From an uncultured Bacteroides sp. (lineage in GTDB: Bacteria; Bacteroidota; Bacteroidia; Bacteroidales; Bacteroidaceae), in the NCBI GenBank assembly GCA_947038155.1, contig CAMQVH010000006.1, positions 62,001 to 126,000 on the forward strand: DNA of 64,000 nucleotides, in the 5' to 3' direction. Shown piece after piece: positions 44,636 through 53,297 of the stretch. A program made the translations under genes and the position numbers. The notes beneath the pieces were generated by a model. It was not told the origin of the DNA. It did no database searches and saw only the letters and a list, made by a program, of their open reading frames with translations. Positions within the stretch are counted from its first letter, which is position 1, and every line of letters starts with the position of its first letter.

Positions 44636-44950
44636 ATGAGAAGAAACGAGATTGTAGATATGATACGCAACACCCTTCGGCAGGTAGCCCCCAACTCCCA
44701 AACCATACTTTATGGCTCGGAAGCCCGCGGGGATGCACGTCCGGATAGTGACATTGATTTGCTTATTTTGGTGGATGAACCACAACTCACTCCCGAACGT
44801 GAGCAGGAAATAATTCGTCCACTTTATGAATTGGAAGTAAAATTCGGGGTTATTATCAGTCCTATGATTATGCTACGTAAGTTATGGGAAAATCGTCCCT
44901 TTCAGACACCTTTTTCTCTAAATGTAATGAATGAGGGGATTATATTATGA
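44636..44950 (+). CDS. MNT-type minimal nucleotidyltransferase
   Basis: A 104-residue protein of the pol-beta-like minimal nucleotidyltransferase family. The motif GSX10DXD is exact: G27-S28 (YGSEARGD) and D39/D41 (PDSDIDLLIL). In HEPN-MNT modules the MNT protein is the antitoxin, often by AMPylating or otherwise blocking the HEPN partner. Its stop overlaps the HEPN gene start by 4 bp (ATGA), the usual coupled arrangement. It lies inside a carbohydrate locus between the CE12-CE8 and HTCS genes. Confidence 0.88.
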   Translation: MRRNEIVDMIRNTLRQVAPNSQTILYGSEARGDARPDSDIDLLILVDEPQLTPEREQEIIRPLYELEVKFGVIISPMIMLRKLWENRPFQTPFSLNVMNEGIIL

Positions 44951-45351
44951 AACAGGAATTATCTCCCGAACATCGAATAGCCTTGGTGCAATATCGTTTT
45001 GAACGAGCCTATCTGACACTAAAAGAAGCCGACTATATGCGTAAGGGAGACTTCTTTAATGCAGCTATTAATCGTCTTTATTATGCCTGCTTTTATGCAG
45101 CTACCGGCTTGTTGATATCCAAAGGTATTGATGCCGGTACTCACAACGGAGTGAAAACAATGCTGTCTTATCATTTTGTACGTACTAATCTACTGAGTCT
45201 GGAGCATGGTAGTACATACAGTAATTTGTTTGACAAACGCCATAGTGGAGACTATGAAGATTTCGCTTACTGTGATGCGGCGTTGGTAGATTATCTTTTA
45301 CCTCGTGCGGAAGCTTTTATTAAAGCCGTAGAGATTCTGGCACAAGAATAA
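44947..45351 (+). CDS. HEPN domain protein
   Basis: A 134-residue all-alpha HEPN protein paired with the MNT gene. Conserved blocks are NRLYYACFYAATGLL in the central helix and FDKRHSGDYEDF near the C-terminus. The classic RNase motif R-X4-6-H is not seen; instead this subfamily has an R-H-x-G-D-Y type block, so RNase toxicity is uncertain. HEPN-MNT pairs act as toxin-antitoxin systems, yet related pairs are found near many metabolic loci. Start and overlap are well supported. Confidence 0.85.
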   Translation: MKQELSPEHRIALVQYRFERAYLTLKEADYMRKGDFFNAAINRLYYACFYAATGLLISKGIDAGTHNGVKTMLSYHFVRTNLLSLEHGSTYSNLFDKRHSGDYEDFAYCDAALVDYLLPRAEAFIKAVEILAQE

Positions 45352-45412
45352 GTATATAATACAAAATTTCTTGTATCTATTTCTAAAGCACTATTAATTA
45401 AGGGCATAATCG

Positions 45413-48400
45413 ATGATGAAAAAAATCTTATATCTAGCTATTTCGAGTTTACTTGTCTGGACAGCGGTACAGGCGCAGACAAACAGCTTCTTCACCCACT
45501 ATTCTACTGAAGATGGATTATCCCAAAATACAGTGATGAACATCTTGCAGGACCATAAAGATAATCTCTGGTTTGCCACCTGGGACGGCATCAACCGTTT
45601 CAACGGATACACATTTAAGACATACAAGGCACGTCAGGGAAATTATATCAGCCTGACAAACAACCGGGTGGACCGCCTGTATGAAGATTGTTATGGTTTT
45701 ATTTGGCTATTAACCTATGATAACCGTGTCCATCGTTTCGACCCGAAGACCGAGACTTTCGAACAGGTTCCGGCTGCCGGCGAAGAGGGGAGTACCTATT
45801 ATGTGGGAGCTATCAAAGTATTGTCGAATGGTACCGTTTGGTTATTGACCGAGAGTGACGGTGCTATCCGTGTCAGCACCAATCCGGAGAAAGGGCATCA
45901 ACTGGATATTGATATATACTCCCGGAAGTCGGGATTGTTTCCCGCCACTCACGTATATGAGGTCTATGAGGATAAGGCCGGCAATGACTGGCTGCTGACC
46001 GATAACGGACTGGGCATGATACCGCCCGGTGAGAAAACACCGGTTTCTTATTTTGTCGATACCAAAGGAAAGACCGGCGGGATGAACCAGGCTTTTTATG
46101 CGGTTCAGGAGCGTGACGAGGATATTTGTTTTACCTCGGACAAAGGAAGAGTCTGGCGTTATCAGAAAAGTAACGGTGAGTTTCATTTGCTCGAGATTCC
46201 TACCAAAGCCAATATTACCGCTATCTATGCCGAACAGGAAGAGGCAGTCATGGCGACAGACACAGACGGCTTCTTCACCTATGACATGAAAACCGGAGAG
46301 AGTGTGCACTACTCTCATGTGACTTGCAAAGACTTGCCCGATAAACCGATTCTTTCTATGTATGTGGACCATGCTTCGGAGATTTGGTTCGAACAGGAAG
46401 AACTAGGTGTGGTGGTTCATTTCAACCTTGCCACCGGAGTGGTGAAGCGGGAACAGATGAAAGTGGAATATAGCAATGCCGACCGTTCCCGTCCTGCTTT
46501 TCACATTCACGAAGATGTGAACGGATATTTGTGGGTGCATCCGTATGGCGGCGGTTTCTCTTATTTCGACCGCGAACGGAACTGCCTCGTTCCTTTTTAT
46601 GATGATTTGGGCAGCCATAACTGGCGTTTCTCTAATAAGATTCATATTGCTTTCTCGGACAAACAGGGTAATCTGTGGCTTTGTACCCATTCAAAGGGAT
46701 TGGAAAAAGTCACTTTCCGCAATGTCCCTTTCTCCATGCTGACCCCGGTTCCTCACGAATATGAATCGATAAGCAATGAGACACGGGCTATCTGTGAAGA
46801 TAAACTGGGTAATCTGTGGGTAGGGCTGAAAGATGGAATCGTGCGTATTTATGATTCCAACCGTCAGTATAAAGGTTATTTGACGGAGAGCGGAACGATA
46901 GCTCTTTCCGGTGCTCCGATGCAGGGGACTGCTTACTTTATTATGCAGGATTCAAACGGCGTAATGTGGATTGCTACGAAAGGTAACGGACTGGTTTCCG
47001 CACGTCAGACTTCACCGACCGGCATGTCGTATCGGCTGACACGCTACCGGCACAATAAGGATGATATGTATAGCCTGAGCGACAACAATGTATATTGTGT
47101 GTACGAAGACCGTCACGGACGCATCTGGGCGGCTACCTTTGGCGGCGGTATCAATTACATTACTCAAAATCTGGAAGGGAAGACGCTCTTCATCAATCAC
47201 CGCAATAATCTGAAAGGGTATCCCATTGACTTATGCTATCGAACCCGCTTTATCACTTCCGATAACAACGGGCGTATATGGGTGGGCACGACAACAGGGG
47301 CTATCGCGTTCGACGGGGATTTCAAGAAGCCGGAAGATATACGGTTTCATCATTTCTCGCGTGTACCTAATGATACGAACAGCTTGAGCAACAACGATGT
47401 GCACTGGATTATCCCTACTAAAAAGAAAGAACTTTATCTGGCTACTTTCGGCGGCGGACTGAATAAACTGTTGTCTATCGACAAAGACGGTCACGGAGAG
47501 TTTAAGTCTTACTCGGTGCTCGACGGGCTTTCTTCGGATGTGTTGCTCTCCATTCGCGAAGACCATAAGCAGAACCTTTGGATTAGCACAGAGAACGGCA
47601 TCTGTAAATTCATCCCTTCCGAAGAGCGTTTTGAAAATTATGACGAACGGAGTATCAGTTTCCGGGTTCGTTTCAGTGAGGCGGCTTCTGTATTGACTTC
47701 CGAAGGGAATGTGATGTTCGGCACCAGTAACGGGGTATTTATGTTCAATCCGGACTCGATACGGAAAAGCAGTTATGTGCCGCCGATTGTTTTCGGCAAG
47801 TTGATGGTGAATAATGAGGACGTCACTCCGGGAAAAGCATCTATACTGAAAGTAGATTTGGATGATACGGAAAAACTGGTGCTTTCGCATGACGAGAATA
47901 TTTTCTCTGTCCAGTATGCGGCACTTGATTACACGAATCCGCAGAATATACAGTATGCCTATATTCTCGATGGATTTGAGAAGCAGTGGACGTTGGCGGA
48001 TAAACAGCGGAGTGTGACTTATACCAATCTACCGAAGGGAAATTATGTATTCCGCGTCCGGTCTACCAATAGCGACGGGGCGTGGGTGGAGAACGAGCGC
48101 ATGCTGGATATTGTTATTCTTCCCTCTTTCTGGGAGACTCCGGTGGCATATGTGCTTTATGTATTATTTATACTGATTATCATTCTTGTGGCTGTTTATA
48201 TCCTGTTCACTATTTACCGGCTGAAGCATGAAGTGTCCGTCGAACAGCAGATTTCGGACATAAAGCTGCGTTTCTTTACCAATATTTCCCATGAGCTCCG
48301 TACACCGCTTACGTTGATAGCGGGTCCTGTGGAGCAAGTGTTGAAGAATGATAAGTTGCCGGAGGATGCCCGTGAGCAATTGGTGGTGGTAGAACGGAAT

Positions 48401-49972
48401 ACCAACCGTATGCTTCGTCTTGTCAACCAGATTCTGGACTTCCGTAAGATTCAGAACAAGAAGATGAAGATGCAGGTGCAGCGTGTGGATGTCGTACCGT
48501 TTGTACGCAAGGTGATGGATAACTTCGAAGCCGTTGCCGAGGAGCACCGGATTGATTTCCTGTTTGAGACGGAGAAGCAGCACCTTTACCTTTGGGTGGA
48601 TGTGGATAAGTTGGAAAAGATTGTGTTTAATCTGCTTTCCAATGCTTTCAAATACACGCCAAACGGGAAAATGATTACAGTTTTTATTCGAGAAGATGAG
48701 AATACTGTTTCTATCGGTGTGCAGGACCAAGGTATCGGTATTGCCGAGAATAAGAAGAAATCGCTGTTTGTCCGTTTTGAGAATCTGGTGGATAAGAATC
48801 TTTTCAATCAGGCTAGCACAGGAATCGGACTTTCACTGGTGAAGGAGCTTGTGGAGATGCACAAGGCAACTATTTCCGTCGATAGCCATTTGGGAGAAGG
48901 AAGTTGTTTCAAGGTTGATTTCCTGAAAGGGAAAGGGCATTATGATGAGGAAGTCGAATTTATCCTTGAGGATGCGGAAACTCCCGTAAGGATGGGGCAG
49001 GTGGTGGATATTGCCAATGCATCGCTCCAGTCTGAAACTTTGGTGGCAGCAGACGGTAGAGGAGTTGAGGAATCACCTTCGGAGAAAGAAACGTCAGTGG
49101 AAGATAATTCCAAAGAACTGATGTTGCTGGTTGAGGATAATCAGGAATTGCGTGAGTTCCTGCGTAGTATATTTACTCCGATGTACAGGGTGGTGGAAGC
49201 TGCCGATGGTATGGAAGGTTGGAACAAGGCATTGAAGTATTTGCCGGATATTGTTATCAGTGATGTGATGATGCCCGAAAAAGACGGTATCAAGATGACC
49301 CGGGAACTGCGTGCGGATATGACGACTAGCCATATACCTATTATCCTGCTTACCGCCAAGACTACTATCGAAAGTAAATTGGAAGGGCTGGAGTATGGTG
49401 CGGATGATTATATCACGAAGCCTTTCAGCGCTACGTATCTGCAAGCCCGTGTGGAAAATCTGCTGATGCAGCGCAAGAAGCTGCAGAGTTTCTACCGCGA
49501 TAGCCTGATGCATATCAACATGTCTGCTGTCCCCGAAAATTCGCCTGTACCGGCAGAGGTTGTGTCAGGGGAAGCAAACGGGGTTGAATCGGGGCAGGGA
49601 GCGCAACCTCAGCCTCAACCTGCTGTTCCCGATATGTCTCCCAACGACCGTAAGTTTATGGATACACTGGTGGAGCTGATGGAGCGAAATATGGATAATG
49701 GTGACTTGGTAGTAGATGATTTGGTACGCGAGCTGGCTGTCAGCCGTTCGGTATTCTTTAAGAAACTGAAAACGCTTACCGGACTGGCGCCTATCGAGTT
49801 TATCAAGGAAATCCGTATTAAGCGTGCCACTCAACTGATTGAAACCGGAGAGTTTAATATGACGCAGATTTCGTATATGGTCGGTATTAATGACCCGCGT
49901 TATTTCAGCAAATGCTTCAAGGCGCAGGTGGGGATGACACCGACGGAGTATAAAGAGAAGGTAGGCAGGTAG
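45413..49972 (+). CDS. Hybrid two-component system sensor-regulator (HTCS)
   Basis: A 1519-residue one-protein signalling system. The order is: signal peptide (1-22); periplasmic two-component propeller repeats (about 25-780) with recurrent LWFATWDGINRF/IWAATFGGGINY-type blades; Y_Y_Y domain (about 790-900); transmembrane helix (about 908-935); HisKA with H960 (FTNISHELRTPL); HATPase_c (about 1060-1180); receiver domain with D1284 (VISDVMMPEKDG); and AraC-type helix-turn-helix (about 1410-1519). Such proteins sense oligosaccharides in the periplasm and activate the adjacent polysaccharide locus, so pectin fragments are the likely ligand. Its 3' end is convergent with a PL1 gene 19 bp away. 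Confidence 0.96.
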   Translation: MMKKILYLAISSLLVWTAVQAQTNSFFTHYSTEDGLSQNTVMNILQDHKDNLWFATWDGINRFNGYTFKTYKARQGNYISLTNNRVDRLYEDCYGFIWLLTYDNRVHRFDPKTETFEQVPAAGEEGSTYYVGAIKVLSNGTVWLLTESDGAIRVSTNPEKGHQLDIDIYSRKSGLFPATHVYEVYEDKAGNDWLLTDNGLGMIPPGEKTPVSYFVDTKGKTGGMNQAFYAVQERDEDICFTSDKGRVWRYQKSNGEFHLLEIPTKANITAIYAEQEEAVMATDTDGFFTYDMKTGESVHYSHVTCKDLPDKPILSMYVDHASEIWFEQEELGVVVHFNLATGVVKREQMKVEYSNADRSRPAFHIHEDVNGYLWVHPYGGGFSYFDRERNCLVPFYDDLGSHNWRFSNKIHIAFSDKQGNLWLCTHSKGLEKVTFRNVPFSMLTPVPHEYESISNETRAICEDKLGNLWVGLKDGIVRIYDSNRQYKGYLTESGTIALSGAPMQGTAYFIMQDSNGVMWIATKGNGLVSARQTSPTGMSYRLTRYRHNKDDMYSLSDNNVYCVYEDRHGRIWAATFGGGINYITQNLEGKTLFINHRNNLKGYPIDLCYRTRFITSDNNGRIWVGTTTGAIAFDGDFKKPEDIRFHHFSRVPNDTNSLSNNDVHWIIPTKKKELYLATFGGGLNKLLSIDKDGHGEFKSYSVLDGLSSDVLLSIREDHKQNLWISTENGICKFIPSEERFENYDERSISFRVRFSEAASVLTSEGNVMFGTSNGVFMFNPDSIRKSSYVPPIVFGKLMVNNEDVTPGKASILKVDLDDTEKLVLSHDENIFSVQYAALDYTNPQNIQYAYILDGFEKQWTLADKQRSVTYTNLPKGNYVFRVRSTNSDGAWVENERMLDIVILPSFWETPVAYVLYVLFILIIILVAVYILFTIYRLKHEVSVEQQISDIKLRFFTNISHELRTPLTLIAGPVEQVLKNDKLPEDAREQLVVVERNTNRMLRLVNQILDFRKIQNKKMKMQVQRVDVVPFVRKVMDNFEAVAEEHRIDFLFETEKQHLYLWVDVDKLEKIVFNLLSNAFKYTPNGKMITVFIREDENTVSIGVQDQGIGIAENKKKSLFVRFENLVDKNLFNQASTGIGLSLVKELVEMHKATISVDSHLGEGSCFKVDFLKGKGHYDEEVEFILEDAETPVRMGQVVDIANASLQSETLVAADGRGVEESPSEKETSVEDNSKELMLLVEDNQELREFLRSIFTPMYRVVEAADGMEGWNKALKYLPDIVISDVMMPEKDGIKMTRELRADMTTSHIPIILLTAKTTIESKLEGLEYGADDYITKPFSATYLQARVENLLMQRKKLQSFYRDSLMHINMSAVPENSPVPAEVVSGEANGVESGQGAQPQPQPAVPDMSPNDRKFMDTLVELMERNMDNGDLVVDDLVRELAVSRSVFFKKLKTLTGLAPIEFIKEIRIKRATQLIETGEFNMTQISYMVGINDPRYFSKCFKAQVGMTPTEYKEKVGR

Positions 49973-49991
49973 GAGGTAATAATTATCTATT

Positions 49992-51533
49992 CTATTTTTT
50001 AGGAAACAGGTGATTGACCAGGCTGTTCATATATACTTCAAGATTCGTATATTCCGGACTTAAAGTATATTTGGCTCCGTCTGAAGGGTCATTAGGATTC
50101 AGATTGTGCATCTTTTCCCATTCGTCAAGAATTCCGTCACCGTCAGTATCTTGTTGTGACGAACGGGTTTCTACATATTCATTCCATCCTTCTGCGTCGG
50201 CAGGAGTGTCTATCAGACCATACATTCCTCCATTGGAACCTTTGTACGTGTAGTTGCCTTCTTTCACTTCCTGCACAATTCGTGCGTCTATCTTGTCCGG
50301 AATGTTAGAGGCACCGGCGTATTTTAAAACAGCCTGATAAGCTTCGTTAGCAGGTTGGACAAAAGAATAATCTACTAAAATATTAAAACGGGAAGAAACC
50401 AGCAACTTTTCAGCCGGAACTTTATATGCGTTGTCTTTTACATAGAAAGCTGTAGGAGAAGTATTGTTATTATTGGCATTTTCAATTTCTTTTAATTGGC
50501 TGGCTGATAAATCATTCCGGGAAGAATCGTATATATTTCCGTTCAGGTAAAATCTTCCATAGGTTCCTGCTTTCTGATTATTTGTTCCATCGTCTACATA
50601 TGCTGTGAAAATGCGGCAATGTACTTTTTCTGCTACGTTTACAGGACCAGGTTTGTAGTAGTTGTTGACAATATTGTATGAGCCGCCTTGTGCTCCATAG
50701 GCTCCTTCGTTTGTCCAATTGTAGATGACATTATTGCATACATCTACTTTTTCCATATCTTCACGGTTGGAATAGCGGCTTCCACAAAGTCGTGGAGTGC
50801 GGTTGCTGTGATGGGCTATCAGATTGTGATGGAAAGTAGCCGGGCTACCTCCCCATATTCCACCATACCCGTGTGCTCCTTTCTCATGAATGGAGTTGGT
50901 AAGACTTTCGCTGACGATACACCATTGGAGAGTGAAATTGGTATTTCCATAAAATGACGCACATTCATCGGTACTCCAACTCATGGAACAATGATCTATG
51001 ATAATGTTTTGCTTGCCAGGATAGCTTGCCTGGAATCCATTCATTGCGTCATCTCCTTTTTGTTGGATGTCTGCCCCCATTCGTGAACGAATGAAACGGA
51101 TAATGACATTGTTTGCAGAAACATTAAGTGTATAGTTCTTTAGGCAGATCCCTGTACCGGGTGCGGTTTGTCCGGCAATAGTGATGTTGTCGTTTTTAAT
51201 AGATAATTTCTTTTTTAGCGGTATGACTCCTCCCACAGCAAATACAATTGTTCTTGTTCCGCTTTTTTCTATCGCCCAGCGTAGTGTTCCTTCCGAGCCA
51301 TCATCTGTGAGTTTGGTAACTGTATATACAGTACCACCTGCACCACCGGTTGTGTATTTGCCTGCTCCTTCGGCTCCTGGGAAAGCCGGGGTGTATTGCC
51401 GGTCGGGAAGTTGGGTTTCAGATTGGTTGTTGTCCGGTTCCTGTTCGGACGGAAGAGGAGACGCTATGGGATCGGTGTTTGAACAAGCTATAATAAGAAA
51501 ACTTAGAATAATTGTTGATAATATTCTGTTCAT
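49992..51533 (-). CDS. Pectate lyase family 1 lipoprotein (PL1)
   Basis: A 513-residue lipoprotein, with a lipobox at SFLIIAC. It has a right-handed beta-helix starting FPGAEGAGKYTTGG, the PL1 core IIIDHCSMSWSTDECAS, and catalytic-arginine region HHSNRTPRLCG. A calcium-binding-like DTDGDGILDEWE motif lies near the C-terminus. It cleaves polygalacturonate by beta-elimination at the cell surface or in the periplasm. The ORF track opens at 51593, but that extension overlaps the terminator of the upstream gene; ATG 51533 (MNRILST) begins directly at the lipoprotein signal. Confidence 0.92.
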   Translation of the reverse strand: MNRILSTIILSFLIIACSNTDPIASPLPSEQEPDNNQSETQLPDRQYTPAFPGAEGAGKYTTGGAGGTVYTVTKLTDDGSEGTLRWAIEKSGTRTIVFAVGGVIPLKKKLSIKNDNITIAGQTAPGTGICLKNYTLNVSANNVIIRFIRSRMGADIQQKGDDAMNGFQASYPGKQNIIIDHCSMSWSTDECASFYGNTNFTLQWCIVSESLTNSIHEKGAHGYGGIWGGSPATFHHNLIAHHSNRTPRLCGSRYSNREDMEKVDVCNNVIYNWTNEGAYGAQGGSYNIVNNYYKPGPVNVAEKVHCRIFTAYVDDGTNNQKAGTYGRFYLNGNIYDSSRNDLSASQLKEIENANNNNTSPTAFYVKDNAYKVPAEKLLVSSRFNILVDYSFVQPANEAYQAVLKYAGASNIPDKIDARIVQEVKEGNYTYKGSNGGMYGLIDTPADAEGWNEYVETRSSQQDTDGDGILDEWEKMHNLNPNDPSDGAKYTLSPEYTNLEVYMNSLVNHLFPKK

Positions 51534-51562
51534 GGTATGATTATAATGAGAGTACTGTAAAA

Positions 51563-51605
51563 TGAAAAGAGAATGTGGTGAATTTGTAAACACATCCTCT
51601 TTTCA
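51563..51605 (-). terminator. Hairpin between the two PL1 genes
   Basis: TGAAAAGAGAATGTG (51563-51577) pairs with CACATCCTCTTTTCA (51591-51605) with one mismatch. It follows the stop of the upstream PL1 gene on the minus strand and may reduce expression of the last PL1 gene. Confidence 0.65.
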
Positions 51606-51660
51606 TATTTTTCAGACGGAAGAACCTCTTCCTGTCTATGTTAATAGGGTAGTATTAATG

Positions 51661-53274
51661 TTATTCAACCACATTACCACCTTCTGTGCATTGGTCCATA
51701 ATATCCTTGACCAAACTATTCATGTACATTTCGAGGTTGGAATACTTGCCGTGTATATCTATAGTGCGCATATTACCGTCTAAAGCATAATTAGGGTCCA
51801 GACCATGAACGAGTTCCCATTCATCAGGAATGCCATCGCCATCGGTGTCGGTAATGTTACGTTTGGTATCGACAGGCAATACTGGGTAAGGATCATCTCC
51901 CCAAAATTGGCGTGGATCATTGATGTAACCCGGTTTGTTGTCTGTAGGATTTTGGTTACTGTCTGTAGTTGATGTATATGTAGCCTCGCCCTTGTTGACA
52001 TCATCTACAATCAGTTTGTCAACAGCATCACGATAGTTGCAGGCTCCTACATACGATAATACTTTAGTATAAGCTACTTCTGCACTATGGGTAGTCACAC
52101 CGTTAGCTTTGGTAACAGGAGTTTCTTTTCTGATTTTATCCTTGTTGTTATCCCATGAAAAGTCGTTACTTTTGTCTGATTGTTGTTGGGCGTAGACGCC
52201 ATTCGTCCAATTGTCAGTTGTAACTTCCTCGTTACCGTTCATAAAATTACCGTCAATAAAAAATGTTCCCCATATTCCTTTGAAAGGTTCAAAGTCTGCT
52301 CCATTGTCATAGTCTTTTGCATAGATACCTACTTTGGCAATGCGGTATTTTACTTTGTCGGATGCCTTTGCCGTTGCGGGTCCCGGTTTGTAGTAGTTAT
52401 TTACAATATTTGCGTTTTGTGCTTCACCACCGTAGCATCCTTCACCTGCCCAATTATAGAATACGTTGTTGCGGATATCTACTTTCTCATCTAATTTCAA
52501 TGTGGTAGGACGTGGACCAAGGCGTGGAACACGGCTTTCGCAATGGGCAATCATATTATGATGGTAAGTAGCAAAATGTCCACCCCAGTTTCCACCGAAT
52601 CCATGTGTTTTCACTTTGTCGCCTTCTTGTTTGCTGGGAACTACCCGCAGAGCTTGTGAGGCTAAACACCATTGTACAGTAGAATTCACCATACCATATA
52701 CCGATAAACATTCATCTGTGCACCAACTGATAGAACAGTGGTCGATAATGACATTTTCTTTGTCACTGCCTCCTAAACCATCACAATCAATGTCGACATT
52801 TCCCGGGCGAAAACGGATAAAGCGTATAATAACATTATTTGAGTTTATTATAAATGGATAACCTGCGATACAAATACCCCCCGGAGATGTTTGTCCGGCA
52901 ATCGTCAAATAATCGTTCGTTGTTTTTAGTTCGCTATTTAGATGGATGGTGCCAGCTACATCGAAGACAATTGTTCTTTTGTCTTTCTGCGAAACAGCCC
53001 AACGGAATGTGCCTTTCGTTCCGTCATCTGTCAATTTGGTTACGTGATAAACCGAACCGTCACGTCCGCCTACTGTATTTTTTCCATGTCCTTCTGCACC
53101 AGGGAAAGCTAATAATTCACCGTAATCCAACTGGACAATAGTACCTTGTTCTACTTCATTAGGAAGTAGTGGTAATGTATCATTTGTCATTTTAGGATCT
53201 ATGTCAGCGCAAGACGTTATTAAAAATGCGCCTATTGCCAAACTTTCACAAATTGAAAATATATTATTTTTCAT
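51661..53274 (-). CDS. Pectate lyase family 1 lipoprotein (PL1)
   Basis: A 537-residue paralogue of the downstream PL1, also a lipoprotein (lipobox FLITSC). The same core is seen: FPGAEGHGKNTVGG, VIIDHCSISWCTDECLS, HCESRVPRLG, and a C-terminal DTDGDGIPDEWE motif. The two differ in the loops around the cleft, suggesting different preference for methylation or chain length. It lies 23 bp after the surface lipoprotein gene in the susC-susD transcript. Confidence 0.92.
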   Translation of the reverse strand: MKNNIFSICESLAIGAFLITSCADIDPKMTNDTLPLLPNEVEQGTIVQLDYGELLAFPGAEGHGKNTVGGRDGSVYHVTKLTDDGTKGTFRWAVSQKDKRTIVFDVAGTIHLNSELKTTNDYLTIAGQTSPGGICIAGYPFIINSNNVIIRFIRFRPGNVDIDCDGLGGSDKENVIIDHCSISWCTDECLSVYGMVNSTVQWCLASQALRVVPSKQEGDKVKTHGFGGNWGGHFATYHHNMIAHCESRVPRLGPRPTTLKLDEKVDIRNNVFYNWAGEGCYGGEAQNANIVNNYYKPGPATAKASDKVKYRIAKVGIYAKDYDNGADFEPFKGIWGTFFIDGNFMNGNEEVTTDNWTNGVYAQQQSDKSNDFSWDNNKDKIRKETPVTKANGVTTHSAEVAYTKVLSYVGACNYRDAVDKLIVDDVNKGEATYTSTTDSNQNPTDNKPGYINDPRQFWGDDPYPVLPVDTKRNITDTDGDGIPDEWELVHGLDPNYALDGNMRTIDIHGKYSNLEMYMNSLVKDIMDQCTEGGNVVE

Positions 53275-53297
53275 GTTTTCTTAGATTAATTTGTTTA

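Noticed and set aside
51534-51593. Upstream start for the last PL1 gene
   Set aside because: It overlaps the terminator hairpin of the upstream gene and would bury the lipoprotein signal.
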